49,437 bases of DNA from Saprospiraceae bacterium (GCA_020847915.1 JADLBE010000111.1:1-49437); one strand, 5' to 3'. Counted from the stretch's first letter, positions 19,403 to 29,364 are shown. The notes: generated by a model not told the origin, from the sequence alone. Numbers and translations: made by a program.

Positions 19403-19618
19403 GGTTGTGTCAATAGCCCTGAAGGGGCGAAATATATCAGCGAGGGGTGAAGCCCCTCGTAATGATTAGATAATGTGTCTGAAGCCCTGAAGGGGCGAAA
19501 TAATCTCACTTAGAGTGTATTTCGCCCCTTCAGGGCTTCGGGGACTATTCCTGGCAATAACATGGGGCTTCACCCCATGCTGACATATTTCGCCCCTTCA
19601 GGGCTTTTCACACAACCC
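19403..19618. repeat. Nested palindrome built from GCCCTGAAGGGGCGAAAT and GGGGTGAAGCCCC units
   Basis: four copies of the CCCTGAAGGGGCGAAAT unit (two direct, two inverted) plus two GGGGTGAAGCCCC hairpins in inverted arrangement. Confidence 0.92.
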
Positions 19619-19633
19619 CTACAAATATTTGAT

Positions 19634-21454
19634 TTATTTAACCGGTTTTACAAACAGGATACCGTTCATGTAATCGATGCTCAGCGTGTCTTTTTTGCGG
19701 TAAATATTGCCATCGCGGAGGATAAACATGGCTTTGTGTTTTTGTCCCTGCAATTCAATGGTGGCGTTTTCAACCGGTATGTTCAGGTAGCCGTTGGCGC
19801 CTTCGGCAAACCATTTTTGAAGCGCCGGAATCATGCTGAAACTGTCGACGGGCACACTTTGGGTGTTGGTGTTGGACATCATCACCATTTTGGCTTTGTC
19901 GGTAGATAACCGGAAATAACGCTTCGGTCTTACCGTCGCTTCACTGTAATTGCGGCTGTCCATGACGTTTATTTCAAAATACTCGGCATAACCCCGGATG
20001 TCCGTATAACTCTCGCTGGTCGCTTTGTTCACCGAAAGATTCAGGTTTTCCTTGCCGTCGGACGTGATGTTGGTAAACTGTCTGATGTTGAGCCAATAAG
20101 CAATGCGCGAGGCGGAATTGTAGGCATAGCTGTAGTTATCGTCCGCTTCGGGGAAACTGTCGTAATGCATGGGCAACCAGGACTGGATGTCGCCCAAAGC
20201 GTCGCGGGATTCGAGGTAGGACATGGCGGAAATGATGCGTTCGGCGTCTTCACCGGTCAAGGTTGTGGTGCGTTTTTGCACCTGTGTGCCGTCGAACCTG
20301 CCGTTTTTGGTGAGCAATTCGCGTATGATGGTCACCTGACTGCGCCGGGCCACGCGGTTGGCGCTGAAAGGTCCAGCCACGGCCACCAGTATAAACGCCG
20401 CCAGCGAGAGCGGAATAAACTTGATGTTGTCGTTTTTGGAAAACAAAAAATACAAACCCATGGCCAAAAGCCAAAGACCCGCATGGGCCACGTAAAAACG
20501 CTCCTCGGTGATGCCGTAATCGTTGATGCGCCGTCCGATGGCCACAAAAAGCAATACGGTAAGCGGCAACAACACCGGCCAGAACCATTTGTGGTAAAGG
20601 CGTACGGCATCGGTGCTGTCGAAAGCGGGCAGACGGTAATTGAGCAGGTAGGTAAAAATACCGGCAACGGAAAATCCGATCACCAGCGACGACACCCAGC
20701 CCCTCGGCAGTTCCCACATGGCGATGATTTTGGCGCCGTAGACGTACAAAATCAGGAAATACAACCCAACGATGGGGATCAGGATGAATTTGCAGAGGTT
20801 TACAAAAACCGTGGTGTAGGTGTATTCGTCGTCCTCTGTTTCATAATCCTGCGGGAAATGGTGCAGAAAAAAGGCCGTAAAAAAGATCAGTCCCAGCAAC
20901 AGGAACAGATGCACGTAAATTTCCGAATCGATGTTGAGGTCGAACAACTGATCCACCGCCAGGATGGCAAGCGCCAGACCGGCGTACAAAATCAGGGCAT
21001 ACACGGCGCCCACGATGAAGTTGGCAAAAAGCGTTTTGTTGAACTCCCAAAAATCTTCTACCCTGCCCCGTTTCAGGTAAGGCGACGTGGCGCTGAGCAG
21101 GTGTGCGATGGCCAAAAAGCCCAGGTATTGGGGCACGTATACATTTTCAAAATTTGTTATACCCGGATCAAGCTGAAAATAATACAACACCAGCAAACCC
21201 ACGCCGGCAACCTGAGGCGCCCAAAAACGCCAGCCTTTCAACTCGAAGGCTTCTCCGAAGGCGGTAATTGCGGTAAAAAGCGGAAGTCCCAACATGGCGG
21301 GCATCATCATTTTAACGCCTGCATCATCACTGCCATCTTCCACCAGCCACATCAATGCGCCACAGGCAACGGCAGCGCTGAGCATGGTTAAGGGGAAACG
21401 GCGCAGGGCGCCCACAAAGGCATCGACCAGCAACGACAGGGAAGGAAGTTTCAT
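19634..21454 (-). CDS. DUF4153-type multi-TM membrane protein
   Basis: 606 aa; many TM segments, KLPSLSLLVDAFVGALRRFPLTMLSAAVACGALMW; NARYWL-like soluble C-term. Confidence 0.75.
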   Translation of the reverse strand: MKLPSLSLLVDAFVGALRRFPLTMLSAAVACGALMWLVEDGSDDAGVKMMMPAMLGLPLFTAITAFGEAFELKGWRFWAPQVAGVGLLVLYYFQLDPGITNFENVYVPQYLGFLAIAHLLSATSPYLKRGRVEDFWEFNKTLFANFIVGAVYALILYAGLALAILAVDQLFDLNIDSEIYVHLFLLLGLIFFTAFFLHHFPQDYETEDDEYTYTTVFVNLCKFILIPIVGLYFLILYVYGAKIIAMWELPRGWVSSLVIGFSVAGIFTYLLNYRLPAFDSTDAVRLYHKWFWPVLLPLTVLLFVAIGRRINDYGITEERFYVAHAGLWLLAMGLYFLFSKNDNIKFIPLSLAAFILVAVAGPFSANRVARRSQVTIIRELLTKNGRFDGTQVQKRTTTLTGEDAERIISAMSYLESRDALGDIQSWLPMHYDSFPEADDNYSYAYNSASRIAYWLNIRQFTNITSDGKENLNLSVNKATSESYTDIRGYAEYFEINVMDSRNYSEATVRPKRYFRLSTDKAKMVMMSNTNTQSVPVDSFSMIPALQKWFAEGANGYLNIPVENATIELQGQKHKAMFILRDGNIYRKKDTLSIDYMNGILFVKPVK

Positions 21455-21521
21455 GTGTTCAATTTGGATGAAAGAATGGGAGTCGGCCGAAAAATAGCGT
21501 TTTTTCCAAGCGCGGGTTGTC

Positions 21522-21529
21522 TATTTTTG
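21522..21529 (+). promoter_or_regulatory. -7 box TATTTTTG
   Basis: matches TAnnTTTG upstream of ORF starting at 21550. Confidence 0.4.
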
Positions 21530-21549
21530 CCGCAAGAAATACAACAGAC

Positions 21550-22110
21550 ATGCGTACAGCCCTTGTTTTCCTTTGCTTTTTCGCTGCTCAACTCAACGCG
21601 CAGGACAGCCTGAGCGTTGCCCCGCGTTTCCCGGAAGACTGGGCAGGCGTGTGGCAAGGTGATTTGAACATCTGGAATGCCAAAGGTTTGAGCACCACCA
21701 TTCCCATGACGATCGACATCCTTCCCATCGATACGTCGACCACCGGACGGTACACGTTTGGACTTACGTACGGCAGCAAAAGTGAAGACTGGCGCCCGTA
21801 CGAACTTGTGCCGGTTAAACCCGAATTTGGTATGTGGCGTGTGGATGAAAAAAACACCATCGTGATGGAAAGTTACCTGCTCGGTCCCAAATTCCTTTGC
21901 TGGTTTGTGGTGGCCGGCGAACGTAGCACCCGTATTTTGTGCACTTACGAACGTCTGGACGCTGAAACCATGGCTTTTGAAGTGATCGCAGGAACCGAAG
22001 CGCCGGCCAGTACCACCGGCAAATCCAAACACGAAGGCGAAGACATCCCGGAAGTAAAAACCTATCCCGTCAACGGATTTCAGCGCGCTCTGTTGAAGCG
22101 CCAAAAATAA
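21550..22110 (+). CDS. exported hypothetical protein (lipocalin-like size)
   Basis: signal peptide MRTALVFLCFFAAQLNAQ; single ORF in an operon-like run. Confidence 0.75.
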   Translation: MRTALVFLCFFAAQLNAQDSLSVAPRFPEDWAGVWQGDLNIWNAKGLSTTIPMTIDILPIDTSTTGRYTFGLTYGSKSEDWRPYELVPVKPEFGMWRVDEKNTIVMESYLLGPKFLCWFVVAGERSTRILCTYERLDAETMAFEVIAGTEAPASTTGKSKHEGEDIPEVKTYPVNGFQRALLKRQK

Positions 22111-22113
22111 ACC

Positions 22114-23355
22114 ATGGACTCACTTACCCAGATAGTACTCGGCGCAGCATGCGGCGAAGTCGTGGCAGGCAAAAAACTCGGCAACCGGGCCATGTTGTGG
22201 GGCGCCATCGGCGGCACCATCCCCGACCTCGACGTGTTTGCCCAGTTGTTTGTCGACGAAATTACCGCAACCTCCTTCCACCGTGGGTTCATGCACTCGT
22301 TTTTGTTTGCAGCCATAGCGCCGTTTGTTTTGGCCAAAATGACCCAGTGGTTTTACCATGGTGGTGTGTACCGAAAGCAGGGTTACAAACTGCCCGCCAT
22401 GGTGTTGTGGGTGCTTTTTTACGTAGGCGCAGCGGCAGGCGTCAATTTTATACCCGTTTTGCTGGGTGAAGGACTGAGCTGGTACGTATTTGTGCCTACC
22501 CTCCTGCTGGGCATTGCGTTGGTGGTGAGTTTGTGGAAAAACTACCTGAACCGCGATTTGTCGCTCGTAGAGGCGCCTTACCGCACTTGGGTGATGTTGT
22601 TTTTCTGGAGCATTTTTACCCACCCCATCCTCGATTGTTTTACCAGTTGGGGCACGCAAATCTGGCAACCTTTTGCGGATACGCGGGTGCAGTGGACGAC
22701 GGTTTCGGTTGTAGATCCTTTGTACACCGTACCATTTGCTTTGTGTTTGCTCGTCGCAGCCTTTTTGTTGCGCACCAACAAAGCACGGGTATGGTGGAGC
22801 TGGGCAGGCATCCTTTGGGGTTGTGCCTACCTTGGTTACACTGTGTGGCACAAACGCAGCATGGGCCTTGTTTTTAAAGATTCTCTTCGGGAAAAAAACA
22901 TCGCCTACAAGCGTTTTTACACCGGTCCGACCATTTTTAACAACATCGTTTGGAGCGGCGTTGCGGAAGGCGATACGGCGTATTATTTCGGTTTGTACGG
23001 TTTTAACGACCCAGAAGAACGGATGAAAACCATTTCGGTGATACCTAAAAACCATCAGCTGCTCAATCACATACCGCCGGACGACCGTACGCGCAAGTTC
23101 CTGACCTGGTTTACCGACGGTTATTACAACGTGGTGCCTTACCGCGGCGACACCCTCCAGGTGAACGATTTGAGGTTTGGTTTGCTGGGCGACCGCCTGC
23201 GCGGCAACAACTACGTGTTCCCTTTTCTTTTGTTTAAAAATGAAAAAGGGGTGTGGGACATCAAACAAAACAACCGCAACAAGGAAAGTGTGGAAGACAG
23301 CGAACGCTCGTTTTCTGAACTCTGGGCCCGCGTCAAAGGGCACGTACCCGAATAA
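22114..23355 (+). CDS. DUF457/YdjM-like membrane-bound metal-dependent hydrolase
   Basis: MDSLTQIVLGAACGEVVAGKKLGNRAMLWGAIGGTIPDLDVF ... HRGFMHSFLFA ... HPILDCFTSWG. Confidence 0.88.
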   Translation: MDSLTQIVLGAACGEVVAGKKLGNRAMLWGAIGGTIPDLDVFAQLFVDEITATSFHRGFMHSFLFAAIAPFVLAKMTQWFYHGGVYRKQGYKLPAMVLWVLFYVGAAAGVNFIPVLLGEGLSWYVFVPTLLLGIALVVSLWKNYLNRDLSLVEAPYRTWVMLFFWSIFTHPILDCFTSWGTQIWQPFADTRVQWTTVSVVDPLYTVPFALCLLVAAFLLRTNKARVWWSWAGILWGCAYLGYTVWHKRSMGLVFKDSLREKNIAYKRFYTGPTIFNNIVWSGVAEGDTAYYFGLYGFNDPEERMKTISVIPKNHQLLNHIPPDDRTRKFLTWFTDGYYNVVPYRGDTLQVNDLRFGLLGDRLRGNNYVFPFLLFKNEKGVWDIKQNNRNKESVEDSERSFSELWARVKGHVPE

Positions 23356-23370
23356 ACAGCAACCAACTTC

Positions 23371-24210
23371 ATGAAGCAACGCGCCATTTCTGCCGTCCTA
23401 TTTGTTTTAGCCATGCTTGGTGGTGTTTTTGGCGGCGCCATACCTTTTTTCCTGCTTTTCGGGCTCATCACCGGTGGTTGTTTGTGGGAACTCGGCGGCA
23501 TCCTTTTTGGAAAAGAAAACGAATACGTGACCTTGCGCCGTGTATTGGCCACAGCACTTGGTATGATGCCTTACCTTGTTTATGGTGGCATTAAAACTGG
23601 ATTGTTTAACGTAAAAGGTGGTACAGAATCCTTACTTCCCGGCCTTGTCGCCGTGGTGATGGTTGTGGTGTTTCTGCTTATCCTGCTCGAACTGTTCCTG
23701 GCTTCGGCACAACCTTTCACCAACGTAGGTCATTACCTCACCGGACTGGCGTATGTGAGCATACCTTTTGCCATGTTTTTGGGTATTGCGCATTGGGACG
23801 ACCAATATACGCCGCTGCGGGTGATCGGGCTTTTGTCGCTCAACTGGGCCAACGATACGTTTGCTTACCTCGTGGGATCACAAATTGGTAAAACGCCGTT
23901 TTTTAGTCGAATTTCGCCCAAAAAAACGTGGGAAGGCACCATCGGCGGTATGGTATGCACCTTTTTGGCAGCCTGGCTTTTGTCACATTACATTCCCTCG
24001 TTCAGTTTTGGACAATGGATGGCCCTTGCGGCGTGTGTGGCCGTGTTTGGCACCCTGGGCGACCTGGTGGAAAGCATGCTCAAACGCAGCGTGAACATCA
24101 AGGACTCGGGCGCTATTTTGCCCGGGCACGGCGGTTTCCTCGACCGTTTCGATTCCTTCATTTTTATTCAACCATTCGTGTGGCTGATTTTTTGGCTTCA
24201 GACCTCATGA
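23371..24210 (+). CDS. cdsA: phosphatidate cytidylyltransferase
   Basis: NDTFAYLVGSQIGKTPFFSRISPKKTWEGTIGG ... GDLVESMLKRSVNIKDSGAILPGHGGFLDRFDSFIF. Confidence 0.95.
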   Translation: MKQRAISAVLFVLAMLGGVFGGAIPFFLLFGLITGGCLWELGGILFGKENEYVTLRRVLATALGMMPYLVYGGIKTGLFNVKGGTESLLPGLVAVVMVVVFLLILLELFLASAQPFTNVGHYLTGLAYVSIPFAMFLGIAHWDDQYTPLRVIGLLSLNWANDTFAYLVGSQIGKTPFFSRISPKKTWEGTIGGMVCTFLAAWLLSHYIPSFSFGQWMALAACVAVFGTLGDLVESMLKRSVNIKDSGAILPGHGGFLDRFDSFIFIQPFVWLIFWLQTS

Positions 24211-24776
24211 GCTGCGACTTCCTGTTTTTTCCAATTTATATAGCCTAAAACGGCGAGTACCAGGAAAACGGCGTACAACCCCATGGTGAGGTAAAGTTCC
24301 TTGACGCCGTATTGGTAGAGATACACGAAATCGACAAGGATCCAAAGCACCCAGTTTTCGAGGTATTTTTTGTTCATCCACAACTGTGCGATGAGCGACA
24401 AAGACGTGGTACCAGCGTCGAGCCACGGCAATGCGGCATCGGTGAAACGGCTCATCAGGTAACCGATCACAACCGTACCTGCCACCAGCAAAACACCCGA
24501 CAACAACCAGCTTTGAGGTGTAAAACGCCGCACGGCAATGCGTTCGTCGGAGGCTTTTTCTCCCCGGCTCCAGGCGTACCATCCCTGTATTTGCAGGACG
24601 ATGTACACCACCTGCAGCGCCATGTCGGAGTAAAAACGGGCATTGTAAAAAATGACCACGTACATGGCTACGTTCACGATGCCCAGGGGAAAAGCGAGGA
24701 TGTTGCGCCGGGCCAGCAGCCAAACGCTCAGGGCGCCGAAAATGGCTGCGGTGAGTTCGAACCAATCAATATTCAT
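24198..24776 (-). CDS. pnuC: PnuC-like nicotinamide riboside/mononucleotide transporter
   Basis: LFELTAAIFGALSVWLLARRNILAFPLGIVNVAMYVVIFYNARFYSDMALQVVYIVLQIQGWYAWSRG; ATG at 24776. Confidence 0.85.
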   Translation of the reverse strand: MNIDWFELTAAIFGALSVWLLARRNILAFPLGIVNVAMYVVIFYNARFYSDMALQVVYIVLQIQGWYAWSRGEKASDERIAVRRFTPQSWLLSGVLLVAGTVVIGYLMSRFTDAALPWLDAGTTSLSLIAQLWMNKKYLENWVLWILVDFVYLYQYGVKELYLTMGLYAVFLVLAVLGYINWKKQEVAAHEV

Positions 24777-24857
24777 GATGCGAAGGTAAAAATCCGTTTC
24801 AATCCGCGTTTGCTTGCATCCGCGTACTCCGCGTTCCCATGCGACGTCGAAATGGGA

Positions 24858-25209
24858 CACGGATGACACAGATGCAAGCAACACGGATTAAAACGGATTT
24901 TAAACAATTATGGATTTGGCCAAATGTTACAATTTCGCGGGCATTGAGGTGAGGTGTCATCTGCGAGGCACGAGCAGGTGACATCTCACCTTGTCTCGAT
25001 GCCCAGGCATTATTGAAATTGTGACCAGACATTTTCACCTCCCAAAGATGCCCGAAATGCGGTTTCATTCGTTGTTCGGAAGCAATTCTGGGCAGGACTC
25101 CGATAACGCCTGGCCGCTCAGCTGGGTGAGATGTCACCTGCTCGTGCCTCGCAGATGACACCTCACCTCAACGCCCCGGTGTTGCTTGCATCTGTGTCAT
25201 CCGTGTGCC
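24858..25209. repeat. Nested palindrome: TGTTGCTTGCATCTGTGTCATCCGTGT arms enclosing a 47-bp perfect inverted repeat
   Basis: 24944-24990 ttgaggtgaggtgtcatctgcgaggcacgagcaggtgacatctcacc is exact reverse complement of 25125-25171. Confidence 0.92.
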
Positions 25210-25253
25210 AATCACAACGTCGTGCATCACGGATAAAAAACGGATTTTAAACA

Positions 25254-25289
25254 GAATATGGGTCATCCCGATATCGGAATGACCCATAT
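25254..25289. repeat. Near-perfect hairpin AATATGGGTCATCCCGATATCGGAATGACCCATATT
   Basis: 36-nt palindrome with one mismatched pair. Confidence 0.85.
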
Positions 25290-25312
25290 TAACCTAGGAA
25301 CGGATGATCGTG

Positions 25313-25525
25313 TTATTGTGGGATGGGACCGGAAAACGTATCGTTCAGTTTCTTTTTAAACTGAGGAAACATTTTCTGGATTTCGCTGCTGCCGTGGATC
25401 TTATTCATCTCCTCGAGCGAAAGACCGTCCTGCTGGAATGCATCCAGCCGGCTCGGCAGAACCTCACCCGACGCAGCGTCGGCCGGGAAAGTCCTTTTGA
25501 AAAGATTGCTTAAAATTGAACGCAT
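25313..25525 (-). CDS. small hypothetical protein (70 aa)
   Basis: MRSILSNLFKRTFPADAASGEVLPSRLDAFQQDGLSLEEMNKIHGSSEIQKMFPQFKKKLNDTF; -7 box TACCTTTG on minus strand at 25554-25561. Confidence 0.6.
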   Translation of the reverse strand: MRSILSNLFKRTFPADAASGEVLPSRLDAFQQDGLSLEEMNKIHGSSEIQKMFPQFKKKLNDTFSGPIPQ

Positions 25526-25727
25526 GCGTAAAAACGGTATGTTTTGATGCTACAAAGGTAGTAAAATACTATGAAACGGCAAAACGCTTTGTATTAATTT
25601 CCCCCACCATCTTTCTAACAACCTTGTTGAGCGGGCTTTTTCACCCGTTCAGGTGATTAGTTTTCCCTTTCACCCTGCATAGGTTTTACCTTCGACACCG
25701 GATTTCTATACGAACGTCCGACTTCAA

Positions 25728-26276
25728 ATGTTTCTTATGTCTACCAGCGTTTTGTTTTTTTTCCTGCACGCTTTTGCATCGGTGTTCGCCGGACCTGTGT
25801 ACCGCTGCGACAACGGCCGGATTTTGCTCCGTTCCGACGCGCCCCTGGAAGCCATCGAAGCATCCAGCGGCAGTTTGCGCGGCATCATCGACGCCGAACA
25901 ACAAACCTTCGCGTGGTCGGTTGACATCAAAACGTTCGACGGCTTCAACAGCCCCCTGCAGCGCGAACATTTCAACGAAAATTACATGGAAACCAAACGT
26001 TTCCCCAAAGCAACTTTTTCCGGAAAAATCATCGAAAAAACGGATTTTAGCCAAAACGGAACGTACACGGTACGCGCCAAAGGTTTGCTCAACATTCACG
26101 GCGTGGAACAGGAACGCATCATCAAAAGTACCATCGAAGTGAAAAACGGCCAGCTCAGGATCAAATCGCAGTTCACCGTCCCGCTGTCCGATCACAACAT
26201 CACCATACCCAAAATTGTACACCAGAAAATTGCGGAGGAAATCAAGGTTACGGTAGAGGCCGTGTTAAAAATTTAA
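25728..26276 (+). CDS. YceI-like periplasmic protein
   Basis: signal peptide; FAWSVDIKTFDGFNSPLQREHFNENYMETKRFPKATFSGKIIE ... YTVRAKGLLNIHGVEQERI; TACCTTCG at 25687-25694. Confidence 0.8.
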   Translation: MFLMSTSVLFFFLHAFASVFAGPVYRCDNGRILLRSDAPLEAIEASSGSLRGIIDAEQQTFAWSVDIKTFDGFNSPLQREHFNENYMETKRFPKATFSGKIIEKTDFSQNGTYTVRAKGLLNIHGVEQERIIKSTIEVKNGQLRIKSQFTVPLSDHNITIPKIVHQKIAEEIKVTVEAVLKI

Positions 26277-26293
26277 GTGGGTGGAATTTGAAT

Positions 26294-26440
26294 GACGAGA
26301 TACGAAATTTGAAATTTGAAATTTGAATTTAGGATTAACAGGATTTTGGTCTGTGGTGAACCTGGACCTTCAATAACCCACAGACCAAAATCCTGTTAAT
26401 CCTAAATTCAAATTTCAAATTTCAAATTTCGTATCTCGTC
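26294..26440. repeat. 63-bp perfect inverted repeat with 21-nt loop
   Basis: 26294-26356 vs 26378-26440, no mismatch; outer part shared with 8582-8740 element. Confidence 0.97.
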
Positions 26441-26491
26441 TTTCCTCTTCGAGTCTGGAACAATGAGAAAATCAATAAAGCTTTCAAATAA

Positions 26492-29362
26492 TTGAAAATC
26501 AAACATTTAATAATATTATTTTATCTAACAATAGCTGTGCCCCTGCAAGCGCAGACCCCCATTTTCCGTCCGCAGCGGCTCCAGGAACAAAGTGAAAACC
26601 TCCAGGTAACTTTCCTTTACCAGGACAAAAAAGGTTGGATATGGTGCGGCACCGAGCAGGGACTTTTCCGTTTCGACGGCTTTACGTGCACCCGGGTGCC
26701 GGCGCCCGACAGTCTGGACCACGCTCCGGTAACCGCCATCGGTGAAATGTCGGGTTTCCTCTGGGTGGGCTACCGCAGCGGCGCCATAACCCGGCTGCCG
26801 ACTGGCGCCGCACTCGTACCTGAAAACCAGGATGGCATAAACCAGCATGCTCCACCGGTTATGGAACGCTGGATGCCCGAAGAAGGCACACCGGCCAAAC
26901 CGATCACAGCTTTTGCCCAATCCACAGACGGGGTCCTGTGGATCGCGACCTACGGAGAAGGTATCTACGGATACCGCAACGGCAGGATGTACCAGTTCGG
27001 ACAATCGGGCGAAGGCCTGCCTTCCGACGACATTTACGCCCTGGCCACAGACCCCATGGGTTGTGTTTGGGCCGCCACAGACGGTGGCCTGAGCTGCTGC
27101 AAATTCGACGAAACCGGACGCAAAAAAACGACCAACTTCACCACCGCCGACGGCCTGCCCGACGAGATCGTCACCGCCGTAACCACCGACGGCAAAGGGA
27201 ACCTCTGGATCGGCACCTACGACCACGGTGTAAGCCGTTTCGACCTGAAAACCAAACGTTTCGACGTTTATTCGGGCGGCTGGACGCACGGTCCCGTAAC
27301 CAGTCTGACCGCATACGGCAACACCGAAGTCTGGGCTGGCACGGCACACGAAGGCGTTGTACGTTTTGACGCCGTTTCGGGTGCAACCCATGTTTTGCCC
27401 AACGGCAACAACCTCCGTACGGCGCGTGTAAAACAATTGTTGAAGGACCGTGAAGGACTGCTTTGGGTGCTGGCCGACAAGGGACAGGTGTTTACCGCCA
27501 ATGTGCGTTTCGGCGCTTTGGAAACACCTTTGGGCCAGGTACAAGCCGTGTGTTCGGACCGGCAAAAACGCCTTTGGGCGGGTGCACAAAGTGGCCTGTA
27601 CGTGCGTGAAAACGGCGCGTTCCGGCTTGTTTTGAAAGAAAACATCCTTTCGCTTTGGGAAGCGCCCAACGGACTGTTGTGGGTCGGCACTTTTGGCAAA
27701 GGCGTGTTTGTGCTCGACGGTAACGGCCGCGTAAAACACCGCATCACCGAAGGACCGATGCTCAACAACGGGAGCATCCTTTCCATCGCGGGCAACCAAC
27801 AACTCGTTTGGCTCGCAACGCTTGGTGGCGTAACCGCTTTTGACCCCGAATCTTTTTTACGATCCACGATCAGCGATCAGCAAACCACAAACAACTACGT
27901 TTACAAAGTGCTGGCCGACAGCAAAGGACGGTTCTGGTTCGGTACCGACGGCAACGGTCTCAGCGTTTGGGAAAACGGCGTTTTTAAACAATACACCGAA
28001 GCGGCAGGACAGCCGTTAAAAACCATTTATTGCATTGCTGAAGACAAAAACGGGCACCTGTGGTTCAGCACCGACAAAACGGGTTTGTTCCGTTTCGATG
28101 GCAAAACTTTCCGCCATTACACACGCCGCGAACACCTGCACAGTACCGCCATCACAGGTTTGGCGGTGGACGGCAACGGGCAGGTAATCATCGCTTACGA
28201 GGACGGTTTCGATGCTTTGAACCCCGCGACCGACCATGTGGCTTTTTACAACAGCAGCGCCGGAGCGCCGTCGGCAGACATCAACCTGAACGCCATGTTT
28301 ACCGATGCGCAGGGCCATGTGTGGATGGGTGGCAGCAACGGACTTATACGCGCCGCTGCGTTTCAGGAAACCTTTTTCCACGATCCGCAACCCAGCATCA
28401 CGGCGGTTTCGGTGTTTATGCAGGCGCTGGACTACCAAAAAACCACCCGTTTTGCCCACAACAACAACTACTTCATTTTTAATTTTACGGGGTTGTGGTA
28501 CACCAATCCGGATGTCGTGCGTTACCGGTACCGGCTTGAGGGTTTTGATCCCGATTGGAAGGTTTCCAAGGACCACCTGGCCTCCTACCCCAACCTACCG
28601 CCGGGTTCGTATGTTTTTCGCTTGCAGGCCAGTGAGCACGGTAGTTTTGAAAATACGCCCGAAACGGTGTACGCCTTTACCATCAGTCACCCGTTTTGGG
28701 TGCAGTGGTGGTTCATCGTTTTGTGCACCATGCTGGCCGTCGCGGCGATTTATGCGTACATCCGTTACCGCGAGGGTGTTTTGAAACGGGAAGCTCAGTT
28801 GAAACGGGAAAAGATTGAATATCAGTTTGAAGCGTTAAAAAGCCAGATCAACCCGCATTTTTTGTTCAACAGTTTCAACACCCTCATCACCGTCATCGAG
28901 GAAAACCCCAATGTGGCGGTGTCGTATGTGGAACATTTGTCGGACTTCTACCGCAGCATGCTGGTGTACCGCGAGCGCAACCTGATTTCCCTGAACGAGG
29001 AAATGGAACTGGTGCGGAATTTTCACTTTTTGCTGAAACAACGTTTTGAAAACAATTTTACCTTAAACGAAAACCTGAACGGCGCCGAAGGGCGCATCAT
29101 GCCGCTGACCCTACAAATTTTGGTGGAAAATGCCGTCAAACACAACGTCATCGCCGCCAAACGTCCGCTTACCGTGGATATTTTTGTAGAAAACGGGCAA
29201 TACGTTGTGGTGCGCAACAACTACCAACCCAAACTCAAACCAGAATCGGGCACACGTTTCGGTTTGCAAAGCCTGGTGAAACGTTACCTGATGCTGGGCG
29301 ACAAACCCGTGGAGGTGCATCAGGACGAACACTTTTTTACCGTAAAAATCCCCCTATTGTAA
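26492..29362 (+). CDS. Reg_prop/Y_Y_Y two-component sensor, LytS-type histidine kinase
   Basis: repeated beta-propeller motifs (GLPSDDIYALATDPMGCVWAATDGGL etc.), Y_Y_Y domain, TM, YQFEALKSQINPHFLFNSFNTLITVIEENP; TTG start. Confidence 0.92.
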   Translation: MKIKHLIILFYLTIAVPLQAQTPIFRPQRLQEQSENLQVTFLYQDKKGWIWCGTEQGLFRFDGFTCTRVPAPDSLDHAPVTAIGEMSGFLWVGYRSGAITRLPTGAALVPENQDGINQHAPPVMERWMPEEGTPAKPITAFAQSTDGVLWIATYGEGIYGYRNGRMYQFGQSGEGLPSDDIYALATDPMGCVWAATDGGLSCCKFDETGRKKTTNFTTADGLPDEIVTAVTTDGKGNLWIGTYDHGVSRFDLKTKRFDVYSGGWTHGPVTSLTAYGNTEVWAGTAHEGVVRFDAVSGATHVLPNGNNLRTARVKQLLKDREGLLWVLADKGQVFTANVRFGALETPLGQVQAVCSDRQKRLWAGAQSGLYVRENGAFRLVLKENILSLWEAPNGLLWVGTFGKGVFVLDGNGRVKHRITEGPMLNNGSILSIAGNQQLVWLATLGGVTAFDPESFLRSTISDQQTTNNYVYKVLADSKGRFWFGTDGNGLSVWENGVFKQYTEAAGQPLKTIYCIAEDKNGHLWFSTDKTGLFRFDGKTFRHYTRREHLHSTAITGLAVDGNGQVIIAYEDGFDALNPATDHVAFYNSSAGAPSADINLNAMFTDAQGHVWMGGSNGLIRAAAFQETFFHDPQPSITAVSVFMQALDYQKTTRFAHNNNYFIFNFTGLWYTNPDVVRYRYRLEGFDPDWKVSKDHLASYPNLPPGSYVFRLQASEHGSFENTPETVYAFTISHPFWVQWWFIVLCTMLAVAAIYAYIRYREGVLKREAQLKREKIEYQFEALKSQINPHFLFNSFNTLITVIEENPNVAVSYVEHLSDFYRSMLVYRERNLISLNEEMELVRNFHFLLKQRFENNFTLNENLNGAEGRIMPLTLQILVENAVKHNVIAAKRPLTVDIFVENGQYVVVRNNYQPKLKPESGTRFGLQSLVKRYLMLGDKPVEVHQDEHFFTVKIPLL

Positions 29363-29364
29363 AG

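Noticed and set aside
24799-25161. 120-aa minus-strand ORF in the 24.8-25.2 kb gap
   Set aside because: Entirely within the nested palindrome; no homology signature; repeat-encoded.
2316-26440. MITE or IS remnants with terminal inverted repeats and target-site duplications
   Set aside because: No transposase gene, no clear target-site duplications, and different sequences at each locus. A mobile origin cannot be excluded but is not supported.
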